From contig NZ_BSSE01000008.1 of assembly GCF_030268965.1 (NCBI RefSeq), forward strand, positions 124,001 to 188,000: a stretch of DNA of 64,000 nt, in the 5' to 3' direction. Source of the DNA: Microtetraspora sp. NBRC 16547 (lineage in GTDB: Bacteria > Actinomycetota > Actinomycetes > Streptosporangiales > Streptosporangiaceae). Under the pieces are notes generated by a model, which made no database searches, had not been told where the DNA came from, and was given only the letters and a program-made list of their open reading frames with translations. Position 1 is the stretch's first letter. Each line of letters begins with the position of its first letter. A program made the position numbers and the translations under genes. Below are positions 50,105 to 59,398 of this stretch, piece by piece.

Positions 50105-50503
50105 TCAGGCGGCTGACGCGTTCACGGCGCCAGGGGCCATCAGCAACAGGCTGGTGTGGCTGGCGCTTGTTGTGGTCAGTCCGACCAGGTGGGAGTCGAT
50201 GTCCCGCGAGTTGTTCACCTCGACAAGGCGGCCCCGGGCCGGAAAATCACGCGGGATGTCGTCCCAGACGTCGGGGTTGAGATCCACCCGGACGGTCACC
50301 CCGCCCAGTCGCTGGTCGACGGCCGCGATGAGACGGGGCAGTTCCGCGGCGGCGTCCCGCGAACTCGGCCACCACATGCCATCCACGGTGCGGCGGCTGT
50401 CGGGGACGGAGTCGAGATTCAGTCGCACGACGCAGGGGTCCGTTATCACGGTGACGGAAAACGGCGTGGACGGTCGGATGCGGTACAGGAGTTTCGGCGT
50501 CAT
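50105..50503 (-). CDS. DUF5994 family protein (copy 2)
   Basis: 132 aa from an ATG at 50503; the frame runs to 50731, but the upstream part lacks similarity. 'CVVRLNLDSVPDSRRTVDGMWWPSSRDAAAELPRLIAAVDQRL' matches DUF5994 and the first copy. It is shorter than copy 1 and ends 'SLLLMAPGAVNASAA'. Two copies bracket the desaturase, STAS and ANTAR genes, which suggests they belong to one stress regulon. Confidence 0.8.
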   Translation of the reverse strand: MTPKLLYRIRPSTPFSVTVITDPCVVRLNLDSVPDSRRTVDGMWWPSSRDAAAELPRLIAAVDQRLGGVTVRVDLNPDVWDDIPRDFPARGRLVEVNNSRDIDSHLVGLTTTSASHTSLLLMAPGAVNASAA

Positions 50504-51863
50504 GGTCGGCCGGTCTATCTCGGTTTTCAGGACCGCGTTTACTATCGCCTCGGGCGACGCCGACCCTGATGCCAACGCACGAAAAGTCCTTGGTATCTCC
50601 AAGCTATCCGTCAAAGTGGTCACAGATGGGCCCGAGGCGGGCAACACGACGGAGATCTTCACATACTCGCCGACAGCGCCGGTGAACTCGGAACACCCCC
50701 GCCGTGCCGGGCTCGTCCTGAGACCGGCCAAGATCGCGAAGTTTCTCGCCGGTCTCGCCTGAGACGCGCTGGGGCCAGGAACACCGCATCCTCCCGGCTC
50801 AGTGCCTCAACACCCGCTGGGGGCTCGTGGCCTTCCTGCCAGTTGGGCGGTTACCGCGGACATCAAGGCGCTCGTGTCCACACGCGCCGGGTGCCACCAG
50901 CACCCTGTCCCGGCTGCTCGCCGCGTCCCTGTCCCCACCGGCTGGCGCCACATCGCCGGGCGGGGTGCAGCGGCCGGCCCCGCACGGCCGGGGCCGTCCC
51001 GCGGCCGTCGGCCCGGCCAAGACCAGCCGGCAGAGAAGGGGAAGCAGCCTGCGGCGGGAACCATCGCGGAGCATGAGGGCCTGCATCTGTGTGGCGCCGC
51101 GCATATTCATCTGTCGCTTGTTGGGCGAGTCTGGCTGTGTAACGCATCGTCCCGAACCGGGCTCACCTGCCAGAACGCTGGCCCGGCGTCGATGCGGTCC
51201 AAGCCGCTACAGCGAACGCGCCACCCGAGGCGACACCGGACGCATCGGCGAACGCTACAGGGGTCAACAAGCCTGAGCAGCGAACTCCGCTGGTGCCCCC
51301 GCCCCCGTGCACAGCTGGCAACGAACTCCTCTGGTGGGGTCCGTCTCGTGCACGTGAGCGAGCCGCACCACCTCTGCCCAGCGCACCCGTAGCCCGTCAC
51401 GGCCCTCGGGTGAAAGGCCGTTTTAGCCGATCCCGGCACCGGTGAACCACGCCCGGATATGGTGCGTTCATGCATGCCCGCTCTTCAGCGAAGGTGTCAA
51501 GCACCGCCTCGCCATCGGCGGCGAGGGCGTGGCCATACCGCACGGTTTCGCCGGGCCGGGGCCGTCAGATCGTTCTGTGCGTCTGTCCTCGCTGTGGGGT
51601 AGGTGATGCCCCCGGTAGGGCGCATGCGGCCGTCTGGGTGATGTCCCCGCGGATGGTGTAACTCCAAGGGACGTGACCGTTCGAGGCTTCAGGTGGCTGG
51701 CCGATGTTGATGGTCAAGTCCCCATGGTCGCTCGGTGGTTGCTCGTGTGTAAGCGGTACGACATGACAGGGGCTGTCATCAACCAACACGGAAGTGGCAA
51801 CAATGCCGGACGGAACGACAGAAAGCGGCACGCCGAAACACGGGGTGGCATTTGTCCAGGTCA
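50504..51863. other. 1.36-kb region without a supported gene, right end of unit 1
   Basis: Many frames are open because GC is high (up to ~200 codons at 50802-51392), but none has a clear ribosome binding site or a recognised domain. A hairpin lies near 50973-50996 (CGGCCCCG ... CGGGGCCG). The right end (51737-51760) carries TTGCTCGTGTGTA, resembling the left-end motif of the same unit. I see no tRNA besides the att repeat that follows. Confidence 0.4.
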
Positions 51864-51908
51864 CTTCTAATCCGACGGTCGGGGGTTCGAATCCCTCAGG
51901 GCGCGCTC
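51864..51908 (+). repeat. att repeat 2: 3' half of tRNA-Arg(UCU)
   Basis: Identical over 45 bp to the copies at 43389, 57478 and 63317, and shares the two preceding bases CA with the last two. It separates unit 1 from unit 2. The region to its right (CACTCATCAGGCC...CCTGACCTGGGCTTCT) resembles the region right of repeat 1 (ATCATCATGGCCCTGACCTGCGGTTTCT), as expected for related attP arms. Confidence 0.92.
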
Positions 51909-52258
51909 CACTCATCAGGCCATCCGGTGCCTGACCTGGGCTTCTACTTGATCGTGTCCTTGCCGAGGATGCAGCCGGACGCCATCGGATGCAGCCCCAG
52001 GCGGCCACTCCCGGAACATATCCGGAATGATCTTGGCTACGTTTCCGCAGGTTGCCAGGCGGATTCCGCCAACTTCCGGAACGATTCCGAGCCCTTCCTA
52101 GTGCCCGCAGGAGCCTCTCTATCCTCTGGCGAAGCGCTCCCGAGCCTGCGGCAGGCATCTCATGTGCCACCAGGGCACGCTTGCCCCAGCTGCGCCGGCC
52201 AGACCTGTTCCTGCTTCTACAGTGGGCGCTTCGGGGAATGATCGCTACGCTCTCGCCC
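51909..52258. other. Left end of unit 2
   Basis: 350 bp upstream of the DUF4236 gene. A plus-strand frame is open from 52052 but has no family resemblance before 'MALGFSF' at 52259. It may hold a promoter or the arm of the old attachment site. Confidence 0.35.
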
Positions 52259-53317
52259 ATGGCGTTAGGGTTCTCCTTCAAGCTGCTACCGGGTGTTAAG
52301 GTTCGCGCTTCAACGCGCGGGCTTGGCGCCAGTGTCGGACCAGTCGGAGTCTTTGTCGGTGGCGGAGGCCGCCGACGAAGAGGTGGCAGCTCCCGTTCTT
52401 CCGGGCCGTCGCGAACGTCCATCGCCGCCTATCAGCGGCAGTTGCGGGCGGCTCAGAAGGCCGAACAGGCACAGCAGTTGGCCGCCGCGTTCGACGCCAT
52501 CCTGAACCTGCATCGAGTCGAGTTTCCGCCAGCCCAACCGTTTGCCGCTCCCGAGTCGGAGCAGATTCCGGTCTTGTCCATCCAGGACCGCCATAAGCGG
52601 CAGGAACTCAAAGGTCTCGGCCTGTTCCAGCGTGAAGCCCGCGCACAAGCGAAGAGGCGGGCGGAGGAGGCAGCGGCTAAGGAGATTCGCGAGATCCATC
52701 TCCGCCAGGAGAAAGAACGCCGTGCAATCCAGGACAGCCTTGACGCCGAATGGGCAGCCTTGCGCGGCAACGACCCCAAGACCGTGCTCTCCGCCTTGGA
52801 GGAAGCTTTCGAGGACAACGAAGCACCTGCCGTCGCTGTCGGTGTCGAGGGCGGCGAAGTCTGCATCGTAGTCCTCGTGCCGGGGGTTGATGTAGTACCG
52901 GATCGGTGGCCTAGCCGCACCGAGGCGGGCAACATCAGTCTCCGCAAAACCCCAAAGAAGACCATCTCGACCTACTACAAGCAGATGGTGGCGGGATATG
53001 TCCTGGTGACCATTCGAGAGGCCTTCGCGACCGCACCCGGTCTCACCTCCGCGAGAGTGATCGCCATTCGTATGAGCGGCGAGAACGCATACGGCGAAGC
53101 CCAGTTGCAGTGCCTTTTGGCCGTCCGGATAACCAAGGCGGCCTTGGCGGGGATTCGCTGGAACACAGCAGATGCGGCACAGGTGATCAATGACGCTGCA
53201 TCCGAGATATTGATCAAACAGCGAGGGCAGGCGATGGAGCTCATGCCCCTGGACATCACCCATGAGCCACACCTCGGGTCGGTGATGTCGCTGCTTCAGT
53301 CCGCCCTCATGACGTGA
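52259..53317 (+). CDS. DUF4236 domain protein with long C-terminal region
   Basis: 352 aa from an ATG at 52259. 'MALGFSFKLLPGVKVRASTRGLGASVGPVGVFVG' is the DUF4236 signature, a short beta-rich domain of unknown function. A long charged helix follows ('YQRQLRAAQKAEQAQQLAAAFDAIL', then 'QAKRRAEEAAAKEIREIHLRQEKERRAIQDSL'). The last ~170 residues resemble an alpha/beta domain ('AVAVGVEGGEVCIVVLVPGVDVVPDRWPS'). The gene lies between att repeat 2 and the integrase remnant, so it is probably cargo or debris of unit 2. Confidence 0.7.
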   Translation: MALGFSFKLLPGVKVRASTRGLGASVGPVGVFVGGGGRRRRGGSSRSSGPSRTSIAAYQRQLRAAQKAEQAQQLAAAFDAILNLHRVEFPPAQPFAAPESEQIPVLSIQDRHKRQELKGLGLFQREARAQAKRRAEEAAAKEIREIHLRQEKERRAIQDSLDAEWAALRGNDPKTVLSALEEAFEDNEAPAVAVGVEGGEVCIVVLVPGVDVVPDRWPSRTEAGNISLRKTPKKTISTYYKQMVAGYVLVTIREAFATAPGLTSARVIAIRMSGENAYGEAQLQCLLAVRITKAALAGIRWNTADAAQVINDAASEILIKQRGQAMELMPLDITHEPHLGSVMSLLQSALMT

Positions 53318-53396
53318 TATTCGGCCAGGGTCATACTTCCACTGACGTTCTCTACAGTCGACCGAAGCAGAGCTTTTGCGAACCCAGACATGCGGC

Positions 53397-53426
53397 AAAG
53401 GGCCCCGGCGTGAACCGAGACCCTTC
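53397..53426 (-). terminator. Hairpin downstream of the unit-2 integrase remnant
   Basis: AAGGG-CCCCGG-CGTGAA-CCGAG-ACCCTT forms a stem-loop 23 bp beyond the integrase stop. A near-identical hairpin follows the unit-3 integrase remnant at 61514-61543. The two copies support common ancestry of the integrase loci. Confidence 0.6.
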
Positions 53427-53448
53427 GTGTGAATGCTCATGCGTTGTC

Positions 53449-54471
53449 TCATCCGGCGAGGGCATCCATGATTCGTTGGTTGGCCACATCGCGTTGCCCG
53501 TCGATGCACTTGGCGTAGACCCTGAGCATGACGTCGACTCCGTGACCGGCCCGTTCCGCGGCTTCCGGGGCGTGAACCCCGGCGTTCAGCCAGAGCGAGA
53601 CTGCCGCGTGCCGCAGGTCGTACGGCCGGGCCGCCAGGGGAGAAGCGGCCTGATCGGGTGTGAGCGCGTATGTGCGGGCTTCCTTCCAGACCATTGCGTA
53701 GGCCGAGCCGGAGATCACGCCGCCCGTCCTCGTGCGGAACAGGCGTCCGTCGTTGCCGACGCCGTACCGGTCGAGATGATCGCGGAGGATGGCCACCAGT
53801 TCGGGCGGGATCGGAACCGGCCGTGTGACCTTCTGGTCTCGGTGTTTGAGCCCTCGCTCGTCATGGGCCTTGCCGGAATCGGTGAATCGCTTGTTGCTCT
53901 GTGGTGCGGTCTTCTCCAGGGTGAGCAGGCCCCAGCCGTCGTTGGGAAGGTGGCAGTCCTTCTCTCGGAGTCCGGCCGCCTCAGCAGGTCGAAGGCCGCC
54001 GAAGTACATGCAGGCGAACATGGCCGCCAGCATCGGCCCGCGCGTTCTGCCGCAGTAGGTGACCGCCGTCAGCAGCTCGCGCGCCTGGTCGGGATTCACG
54101 ACTGCACGCCGGTCGATTTCGTCCGTGGTCTTGACACGGCGGAGCTTCACCCGGTCGAGCGGATTTGCCGAAAGCTCTTCCAGCTCTACCGCGTAGTCCA
54201 AAGCGTGATGGAACACAGCCCGCTTGCGCCGGTAGGTCGAGGCCGCAGCCGCCTTCCCGTCGAGGAGGAGCGCGAGGGCTTCCAAAGCCGATCGCGTGTG
54301 CTTGGCGTCTTCCAATGCAGTCAACCCACGCCTTCCGCTGGCGTTGGGTCGCGCCGCCGCCCAGATGCAGCACGACGATCGCCATATTGTGGCCGAGGTC
54401 CATCGTGGCCGGGGCGATCGAAGATCCAGGGTTCGTTCCTCACCCTGGCTCACCGGAACGCGGCTGATCAC
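53449..54471 (-). pseudogene. Tyrosine integrase, N-terminally damaged (unit 2)
   Basis: The catalytic domain looks complete: Arg in 'YFGGLRPAEAAGLREKDC', His-x-x-Arg box as 'YDLRHAAVSLWLNAG', 'AERAGHGVDVML' and Tyr in 'RVYAKCIDGQ'. The core-binding part is readable from 'DAKHTRSALEALALLLDG'. Before ~54400 the integrase text continues in another frame ('MDLGHNMAIVVLHLGGGA'), so the N-terminus is frameshifted and the first ~60 residues here ('MISRVPVSQGEERTLDL...') are unrelated. It lies 1.5 kb from att repeat 2, oriented towards it. Confidence 0.82.
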
Positions 54472-54561
54472 CGTTTATCGCGCGGGACGAGCAGACCAGG
54501 GCCAGCTTCCCCTGGGTTTTCCTGCATCGTCGGGCGAACCACGAGAGCAGGGCGTCGCTTG

Positions 54562-55593
54562 TCAGTCGATTCGGATGATCACCTTTCCGAAGGGCTTGCT
54601 GTCGAGGTAATAGGTGAAGGCGTCGTGTGTGTCGGCGAAGCCGAACACGCGGTCGATGACCGGTCGCAGGTGGTGTGCGGTGATCGCCTGGTTCATGGCC
54701 TCGTGATCAGCGCGGTTGCCGACGAAGATTCGTCTGATGGTCGCGAGGGTGGATCCGTAGGCTTCGCCGGAGATCTCGATGCGGGACCTGTGTCTGCCGG
54801 TCGGGTCGGATACCGCGAGCAGCACGATCTGCCCGTAGAGGGCTGCGGCTCTGACCGACTGCTCGATGGTGGCGGGCCCGTTGGTCTCGACGATGAGATC
54901 CGCCCCGCGCCCCTCGGTGAGCTCGCGCACCGCCTGCCCCCATTCAGGGGTATCGACGTAATTGATGACGTGGTCTGCGCCGAGTTCTTTCAGCTTGCCG
55001 GCTTTGATCTCGCTGGAAGTGGTGGAGATGACGCGGCAGCCCAGCATTTTCGCGAATTGGAGGGCGAAGAGAGAAACGCTTCCGGTGCCGAGGGTGAGAA
55101 CGGTCTGTCCGGGGCGAAGGGGTTCGCCACCGACGATCGAGTTCCACGCGGTCACGCCGGCGCAGGGCAGGGTCGCCGCCTCCTCCCAGCTCAGATGGTC
55201 CGGCACGTGGACCGCCCACTGCTGATCGAGGAGCACGTACTCGGTCAGCATGCCATCCAAGGTGCAGCCGAACTGGTCGAGGAACTCGGGCTTCAGCCTG
55301 CCGTCGTGCCACCGGGGCCAGTAGCCGCCGACGACCCGATCGCCCACCTTGAAACGAGTCACTTCCTCACCGACGGCGACGACCTCACCGGCTCCATCGC
55401 TGAGCGGGACAACGCCGGGTGCCGACGGCAAGGGGTACCGCTCGTGCAGGATGAGCGCGTCGCGACGGTTGAGCGAAACCGCGTGGACGCGGACAAGGAT
55501 GTCGGTCGGCTTCGGCTTCGGCGTCGGCATCGGCTCTTCACGCGGCACGATCCCGTCGAGGTGGCCGAGCTTCTCCAAACGGTAAGAACGCAT
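54562..55593 (-). CDS. MDR-superfamily NAD(P)-dependent oxidoreductase
   Basis: 343 aa from the ATG at 55593; an earlier start at 55638 adds 15 residues. N-terminal GroES-like domain ('DILVRVHAVSLNRRDALILHERYP...GVVPLSDGAGEVVAVGEEVTRFKVGDRV') and a Rossmann domain ('GQTVLTLGTGSVSLFALQFAKMLGCRVI', ~150-177). The zinc ligands of alcohol dehydrogenases are not evident, so it is closer to quinone oxidoreductases or enoyl reductases. It overlaps no gene but lies 42 bp after the NTF2 gene on the same strand. Confidence 0.85.
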   Translation of the reverse strand: MRSYRLEKLGHLDGIVPREEPMPTPKPKPTDILVRVHAVSLNRRDALILHERYPLPSAPGVVPLSDGAGEVVAVGEEVTRFKVGDRVVGGYWPRWHDGRLKPEFLDQFGCTLDGMLTEYVLLDQQWAVHVPDHLSWEEAATLPCAGVTAWNSIVGGEPLRPGQTVLTLGTGSVSLFALQFAKMLGCRVISTTSSEIKAGKLKELGADHVINYVDTPEWGQAVRELTEGRGADLIVETNGPATIEQSVRAAALYGQIVLLAVSDPTGRHRSRIEISGEAYGSTLATIRRIFVGNRADHEAMNQAITAHHLRPVIDRVFGFADTHDAFTYYLDSKPFGKVIIRID

Positions 55594-55634
55594 GGTCGCC
55601 CCACGGTTGTTCGATTCGCCTACCGTCCGCACGT

Positions 55635-56048
55635 TCATCCCTCGATAAACTGGTAGTCGGTCCGGATCCGGCCGTCCTCGCCGAGGACGAGAATCTCAAG
55701 TCCGACGCCTGCCGGTTCACCACCGCCCGTGGGCACCATTTCCCAGTTGAACTTGACGACGTCGGCGAGACGGTCGGCGTTGTCCCGCGGCCTGAAGAAG
55801 AACTCCCCGGGCGCGATGAACTCCTCATACGAGCGGGTTACTCTGACGTCGAGTGCCTCATGTCCGCGAGCTTCGAGGATGGGGGTGAGGCCCAGCGCCG
55901 CGGCCGTCTCCCGGATCTCCTGCGGTGGCTGGAGTATCTGGACACCGTCCTCGGTCCACAGCTCGGCGATGGCCTTACGGCGCAACTCGGCATCCGGCTC
56001 GTTCCAGACCGCCACGTAGCGGCCGACCAGCTCCTTGATATTGATCAC
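55635..56048 (-). CDS. NTF2-like/SnoaL-like protein
   Basis: 137 aa. 'VGRYVAVWNEPDAELRRKAIAELWTEDGVQIL' and 'FNWEMVPTGGGEPAGVGLEILVLGEDGRIRTDYQFI' are typical of the NTF2/SnoaL fold, a cone-shaped pocket used in small-molecule binding or isomerase chemistry. It is the first gene of a pair with the oxidoreductase and divergent from an XRE regulator. The pair may act on one small molecule. Confidence 0.8.
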   Translation of the reverse strand: MINIKELVGRYVAVWNEPDAELRRKAIAELWTEDGVQILQPPQEIRETAAALGLTPILEARGHEALDVRVTRSYEEFIAPGEFFFRPRDNADRLADVVKFNWEMVPTGGGEPAGVGLEILVLGEDGRIRTDYQFIEG

Positions 56049-56166
56049 AGCTTTTCCTTCGTCGTGACGTGTTCGTGAATGCTGCCAATCCTGGCCGCGA
56101 CGCCGTGGCCCGACAATTCCCTGGAGGGAATGGCCATACGCCGTTCACTGCGTTAGACAAGGTCCG
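56049..56166. promoter_or_regulatory. Divergent promoter region of the NTF2/MDR pair and XRE regulator
   Basis: 118 bp between divergent starts. It should hold both promoters and the operator of the XRE protein. A TTCCCTGGAGGGAA palindrome at ~56117-56130 (TTCCCT / AGGGAA) is the best operator candidate. Confidence 0.5.
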
Positions 56167-57012
56167 GTGACCATCACTTCGGAACGCGGCGGGTTCGCCG
56201 GTGTCCTGCGCGAGTGGCGCGGACGCCGCGGCGTCAGCCAACTGGACCTCGCTCTGCGTGCCGGAACCACGCAGCGGCACGTCAGCTTCATCGAGAGCGG
56301 GCGGTCGACCCCCGGCAGGGCCATGGTCGTAAGGCTCGCCGAGTCGCTGGAGATGCCGCTTCGGGAACGGAACGCGCTGCTGCTGGCCGCGGGCTACGCC
56401 CCCGCCTACCCGGAAACTCAGTTCGATGACCCCGAGCTCGAACCGGTCCGCACCGCACTGGAAGGCGTCTTGCGAGGGCACCACCCGTATCCCGCGGTGA
56501 TCGTCGATCGGCGCGGCGATCTCGTCTCGGCCAACAACGCGTTCTGGGTGCTGACCGAGAGCGTGGCGTCCCATCTCCTTAAGCCGCCTGTCAACGTGCC
56601 CCGCTTGTTGCTAGATCCTCAAGGAATGGCGCCGCGGATCATCAACCTGGACGTATGGGCCTGGCACGTGATCGACCATATCCGGCAGGAAGCGGCTCGC
56701 AATCCCGATGACCGGCTTGAGGCGCTGGTCACTGAGCTCACGAAACTGGTACCCGATCGCCCCCGGCAACCGGGACCGGGTCACCTCGGCTTCGCGGTCC
56801 CGCTGCGGCTCCGCTTCGGCGACGGCGAGCTTCAGCTCCTGACCACGCTGACCCACTTCGGGACCGCGGTCGACGTCACCGTCGCCGAGCTGCGGATGGA
56901 GGCCTTCCTTCCAGCCGACGCGGCGACCGCTTCCGCCCTCGCCGAACTCGGGCGGGCCGCACCCGGCAGCGCCTCCCGCAAGAGACACCAAGATCCACAA
57001 AATAAATCATAA
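56167..57012 (+). CDS. XRE-family regulator with MmyB-like ligand-binding domain
   Basis: 281 aa. HTH at ~10-70 ('GVLREWRGRRGVSQLDLALRAGTTQRHVSFIESGRSTPGRAMVVRLAESL'), then a domain with 'PYPAVIVDRRGDLVSANNAFWVL' and 'LRLRFGDGELQLLTTLTHFGTAVDVTVAELRMEAFLPAD', the MmyB-like ligand-binding fold. It is divergent from the oxidoreductase pair and probably represses it, with a small molecule as inducer. The target is inferred from the shared intergenic region. Confidence 0.88.
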   Translation: MTITSERGGFAGVLREWRGRRGVSQLDLALRAGTTQRHVSFIESGRSTPGRAMVVRLAESLEMPLRERNALLLAAGYAPAYPETQFDDPELEPVRTALEGVLRGHHPYPAVIVDRRGDLVSANNAFWVLTESVASHLLKPPVNVPRLLLDPQGMAPRIINLDVWAWHVIDHIRQEAARNPDDRLEALVTELTKLVPDRPRQPGPGHLGFAVPLRLRFGDGELQLLTTLTHFGTAVDVTVAELRMEAFLPADAATASALAELGRAAPGSASRKRHQDPQNKS

Positions 57013-57477
57013 GGGGATTCAGCGGGAGTGGCGGGAGACTGAAATACCGGTTGACCCGCCCCCGAGCAGTGTCCGATGGTTCGGGAACGAGTTGCATCGC
57101 AGTTCATATGGGTTCAGAGCCGTTCAGGCAGGCCACGCCCTGCCCCTGACCAGAGCTACCGGGTCGATCTTTTGATCTGCAGGTTCAGGGTTCGAGGACT
57201 GCGACGGTTGAGCTATGGCCAGGGTTGCAGTTTGGGTTGCAGTTCACCGCCGTACCAGCCCGTTCTAGGTGGACCGCCGAGCCATGTTGATCCAGGTGGG
57301 ACTGTCGTGAACGGTAACGCCCCGAGCTGCTAATGCGGTTTGGTTTCCGCTCCGTCCACCGCGACTGCTCCTTACGACATGATCCGGAACATGCTCGGAT
57401 CGAGCTTGCTGGACGAGGCAAGACCTCCCAGATCACCCGCAGGTCAGGATGTCGCTCGAAGCAAGAGCGGAAATCCA
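57013..57477. other. Right end of unit 2 with arm-type repeats
   Basis: GGTTGCAGTT occurs twice (57223-57232 and 57235-57244). The following ~110 bp (57245-57350) align loosely with the region 62695-62790 in unit 3 (shared words ACTGTC, TGAACGGT, CCGAGCT, TAAT.CG). I interpret this as an attP arm shared by the integrases of both units. No gene is visible. Confidence 0.5.
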
Positions 57478-57522
57478 CTTCTAATCCGACGGTCGGGGGT
57501 TCGAATCCCTCAGGGCGCGCTC
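57478..57522 (+). repeat. att repeat 3: 3' half of tRNA-Arg(UCU)
   Basis: Third identical 45-bp copy. It is followed after 60 bp by an ISL3-family element. Confidence 0.92.
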
Positions 57523-57582
57523 CCAAGACCAGGCCACATTGTCAACGGCCAAGTGCGTGTCGCCGCTGGTGGCCAGGTTAAA

Positions 57583-59398
57583 GTGGCTCTGGCACAAAGA
57601 TCGTGATGCGGTGACTGCGTGTGATCAGGGTCGCGATTCCGTAACTGGCCAGGTATGAGGACGGCCGCACCGCCAAGATCAGGTTCGACCAAGAATCGGA
57701 TCACCAGCGAGCGGCCGTGAGGGCTATTGTGCTGCACCCCCAGGCAGGTGAGGGGACCTGCTACCTCGATCTTCTCCACCTGTTCCTTCCCCATCTGAAG
57801 AACGTGCACGTGGAGACCGTCACGTGCACGGAGAACGGATTACTCATTTGCGCTCGGACCCGCTACGCCGAGCCGTCCTGCCCGTCCTGCGGCACATCAG
57901 GGCGGCGGGTGCACAGCCGCTACCGTCGTCGTCTCAGCGATGTGACCTGCGGCGATACACCCGTGACGATCGAGCTGGAAGCACGTCGGTTCTTCTGCGC
58001 CAATCCGGTATGCGCTGCGGTGACCTTCGCCGAGCAGGTTCCCGACCTCACCGCGGCGTATGCGCGGCGCACGCCCGCGCTCAGCCGCCTGCTGGCGAGC
58101 ATCGCTCTGGCGTTGGCCGGCCGGGCCGGGACCAGACTCAGCGGCAAGCTGGGCATCCACGTGTCCCGCTCGCTGCTGATACGACTGATACGCGCCCTGC
58201 CCGACCCTGAGATCGGCCAGGTCACAGTGCTGGGCGTGGATGACTTCGCCAAGCGAAAAGGCCACGCCTACGCCACCGTCCTGGTGGACATGGCCACCCA
58301 CCGCCCCATCGACGTTCTGGACGAGCGCCGCGGTGATGTCTTGGCCGACTGGCTGCGCGACCACCCAGGCATCGAGGTGATCTGTCGTGACCGAGCCGGC
58401 GCCTATGCCGAGGGCGCCCGCGACGGAGCACCCGAGGCCATCCAGGTAGCAGATCGGTGGCACCTGTGGAAGAACCTGTGCGACGCCGTCGAGAAGACGG
58501 TCCGAGCTCACCGAGCTGACCTGGACGAACCCGCCCCCCAGGGCGAAGAGCCCGTCGAAGCAGCGACTCAAGATGCACCTTCCGCAACCGAGACGGGGCC
58601 GATCGAGTCACGAACGACAGTCCGCACTCGTGAACGTCACGCCGCCATCCACGCCTTGCTCACCGAAGGTCGCAACATCACGCAGATTTGCCGGATCCTG
58701 GGCCTGGATCGCAAGACCGTCAACAAGTACCGCCACGCCGCCAGTGCTGACGAACTCCTCAACGGCCCACGCTTCCGCTCCCGGGCCTTCAATGACTTCG
58801 TCCCCTACTTGCAACAACGTTGGGAGGAGGGCTGCACCGACGCCGCCGTGCTGTTCACCGAGATCACCGCTCGCGGCTATCGTGGCAGCGCTCGCTCCGT
58901 GCGCCGCTACGTTCAACCGCTCCGTGCGGCCCTGGGCATGTCCGCCCTTCCACCGCCTCCGCCGACAGTCCGGCAGATGACGCAGTGGATTACGCGCCGC
59001 CCGGACCGGCTCACCGAGGACGACCAGGTCCAGCTCAAGGACGTCCTGACCCGCAGTCCGCGTCTGACCGCGCTTGCCGGACACGTCGCCGCCTTCGCCC
59101 GGCTTCTTCTCGAACGGCGCGGCCAGGACCTGGCCGCGTGGATGACGGCCGTTGAAGCGGACGACCTGCCGCAGCTGCACTCCTTCGCCCGAGGCCTCCG
59201 CCGTGACCAGGCCGCAGTCCTCCACGGGCTCACCCTGGAGCACAGCTCGGGCGCGGTCGAGGGCAACGTCAATCGGATCAAGGCGCTCAAGCGGCAGATG
59301 TATGGACGGGCCAAGCTCGACTTGCTCCGTAAGCGGATCCTGCTCGGCGCGTGACATCACCCAGAGTTACCGCATCACGATCTTTGTGCCAGAGCCAC
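57583..59398 (+). mobile_element. ISL3-family insertion sequence
   Basis: About 1.8 kb. Perfect 30-bp inverted repeats at 57583-57612 and 59369-59398 start GTGGCTCTGGCACAAAG. A few more matching A/T bases lie outside both ends. I see no convincing 8-bp target duplication, so the exact ends are uncertain by a few bases. One intact transposase gene lies inside. Confidence 0.9.
57717..59354 (+). CDS. ISL3 family transposase
   Basis: 545 aa. N-terminal zinc-finger part ('CPSCGTSGRRVHSRYRRRLSDVTCGDTPVTIELEARRFFCANPVC') is the zf-ISL3 domain. Then 'VLGVDDFAKRKGHAYATVLVDMATHRPIDVLDERRGDVLADWLRDHPGIEVICRDRAGAYAEG' gives the catalytic Asp residues, and 'HSSGAVEGNVNRIKALKRQMYGRAKLDLLRKRIL' the C-terminal Glu. 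Length and order match the family. Intact frame and perfect IRs suggest a potentially active element. Confidence 0.94.
   Translation: MRAIVLHPQAGEGTCYLDLLHLFLPHLKNVHVETVTCTENGLLICARTRYAEPSCPSCGTSGRRVHSRYRRRLSDVTCGDTPVTIELEARRFFCANPVCAAVTFAEQVPDLTAAYARRTPALSRLLASIALALAGRAGTRLSGKLGIHVSRSLLIRLIRALPDPEIGQVTVLGVDDFAKRKGHAYATVLVDMATHRPIDVLDERRGDVLADWLRDHPGIEVICRDRAGAYAEGARDGAPEAIQVADRWHLWKNLCDAVEKTVRAHRADLDEPAPQGEEPVEAATQDAPSATETGPIESRTTVRTRERHAAIHALLTEGRNITQICRILGLDRKTVNKYRHAASADELLNGPRFRSRAFNDFVPYLQQRWEEGCTDAAVLFTEITARGYRGSARSVRRYVQPLRAALGMSALPPPPPTVRQMTQWITRRPDRLTEDDQVQLKDVLTRSPRLTALAGHVAAFARLLLERRGQDLAAWMTAVEADDLPQLHSFARGLRRDQAAVLHGLTLEHSSGAVEGNVNRIKALKRQMYGRAKLDLLRKRILLGA

Noticed and set aside
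50802-51392. Plus-strand 196-codon frame in unit 1
   Set aside because: Several overlapping frames of similar length exist here; composition is low-complexity and no start signal was found.
51565-52422. Minus-strand frame containing 'GARPEGFEPPTVGLEV'
   Set aside because: This peptide is the antisense translation of the tRNA 3' half and appears at each att repeat; the rest of the frame has no gene-like features.
53314-55656. 780-codon plus-strand frame
   Set aside because: It is antisense to the integrase remnant and the oxidoreductase, both of which have clear domains; long antisense frames are expected at this GC content.
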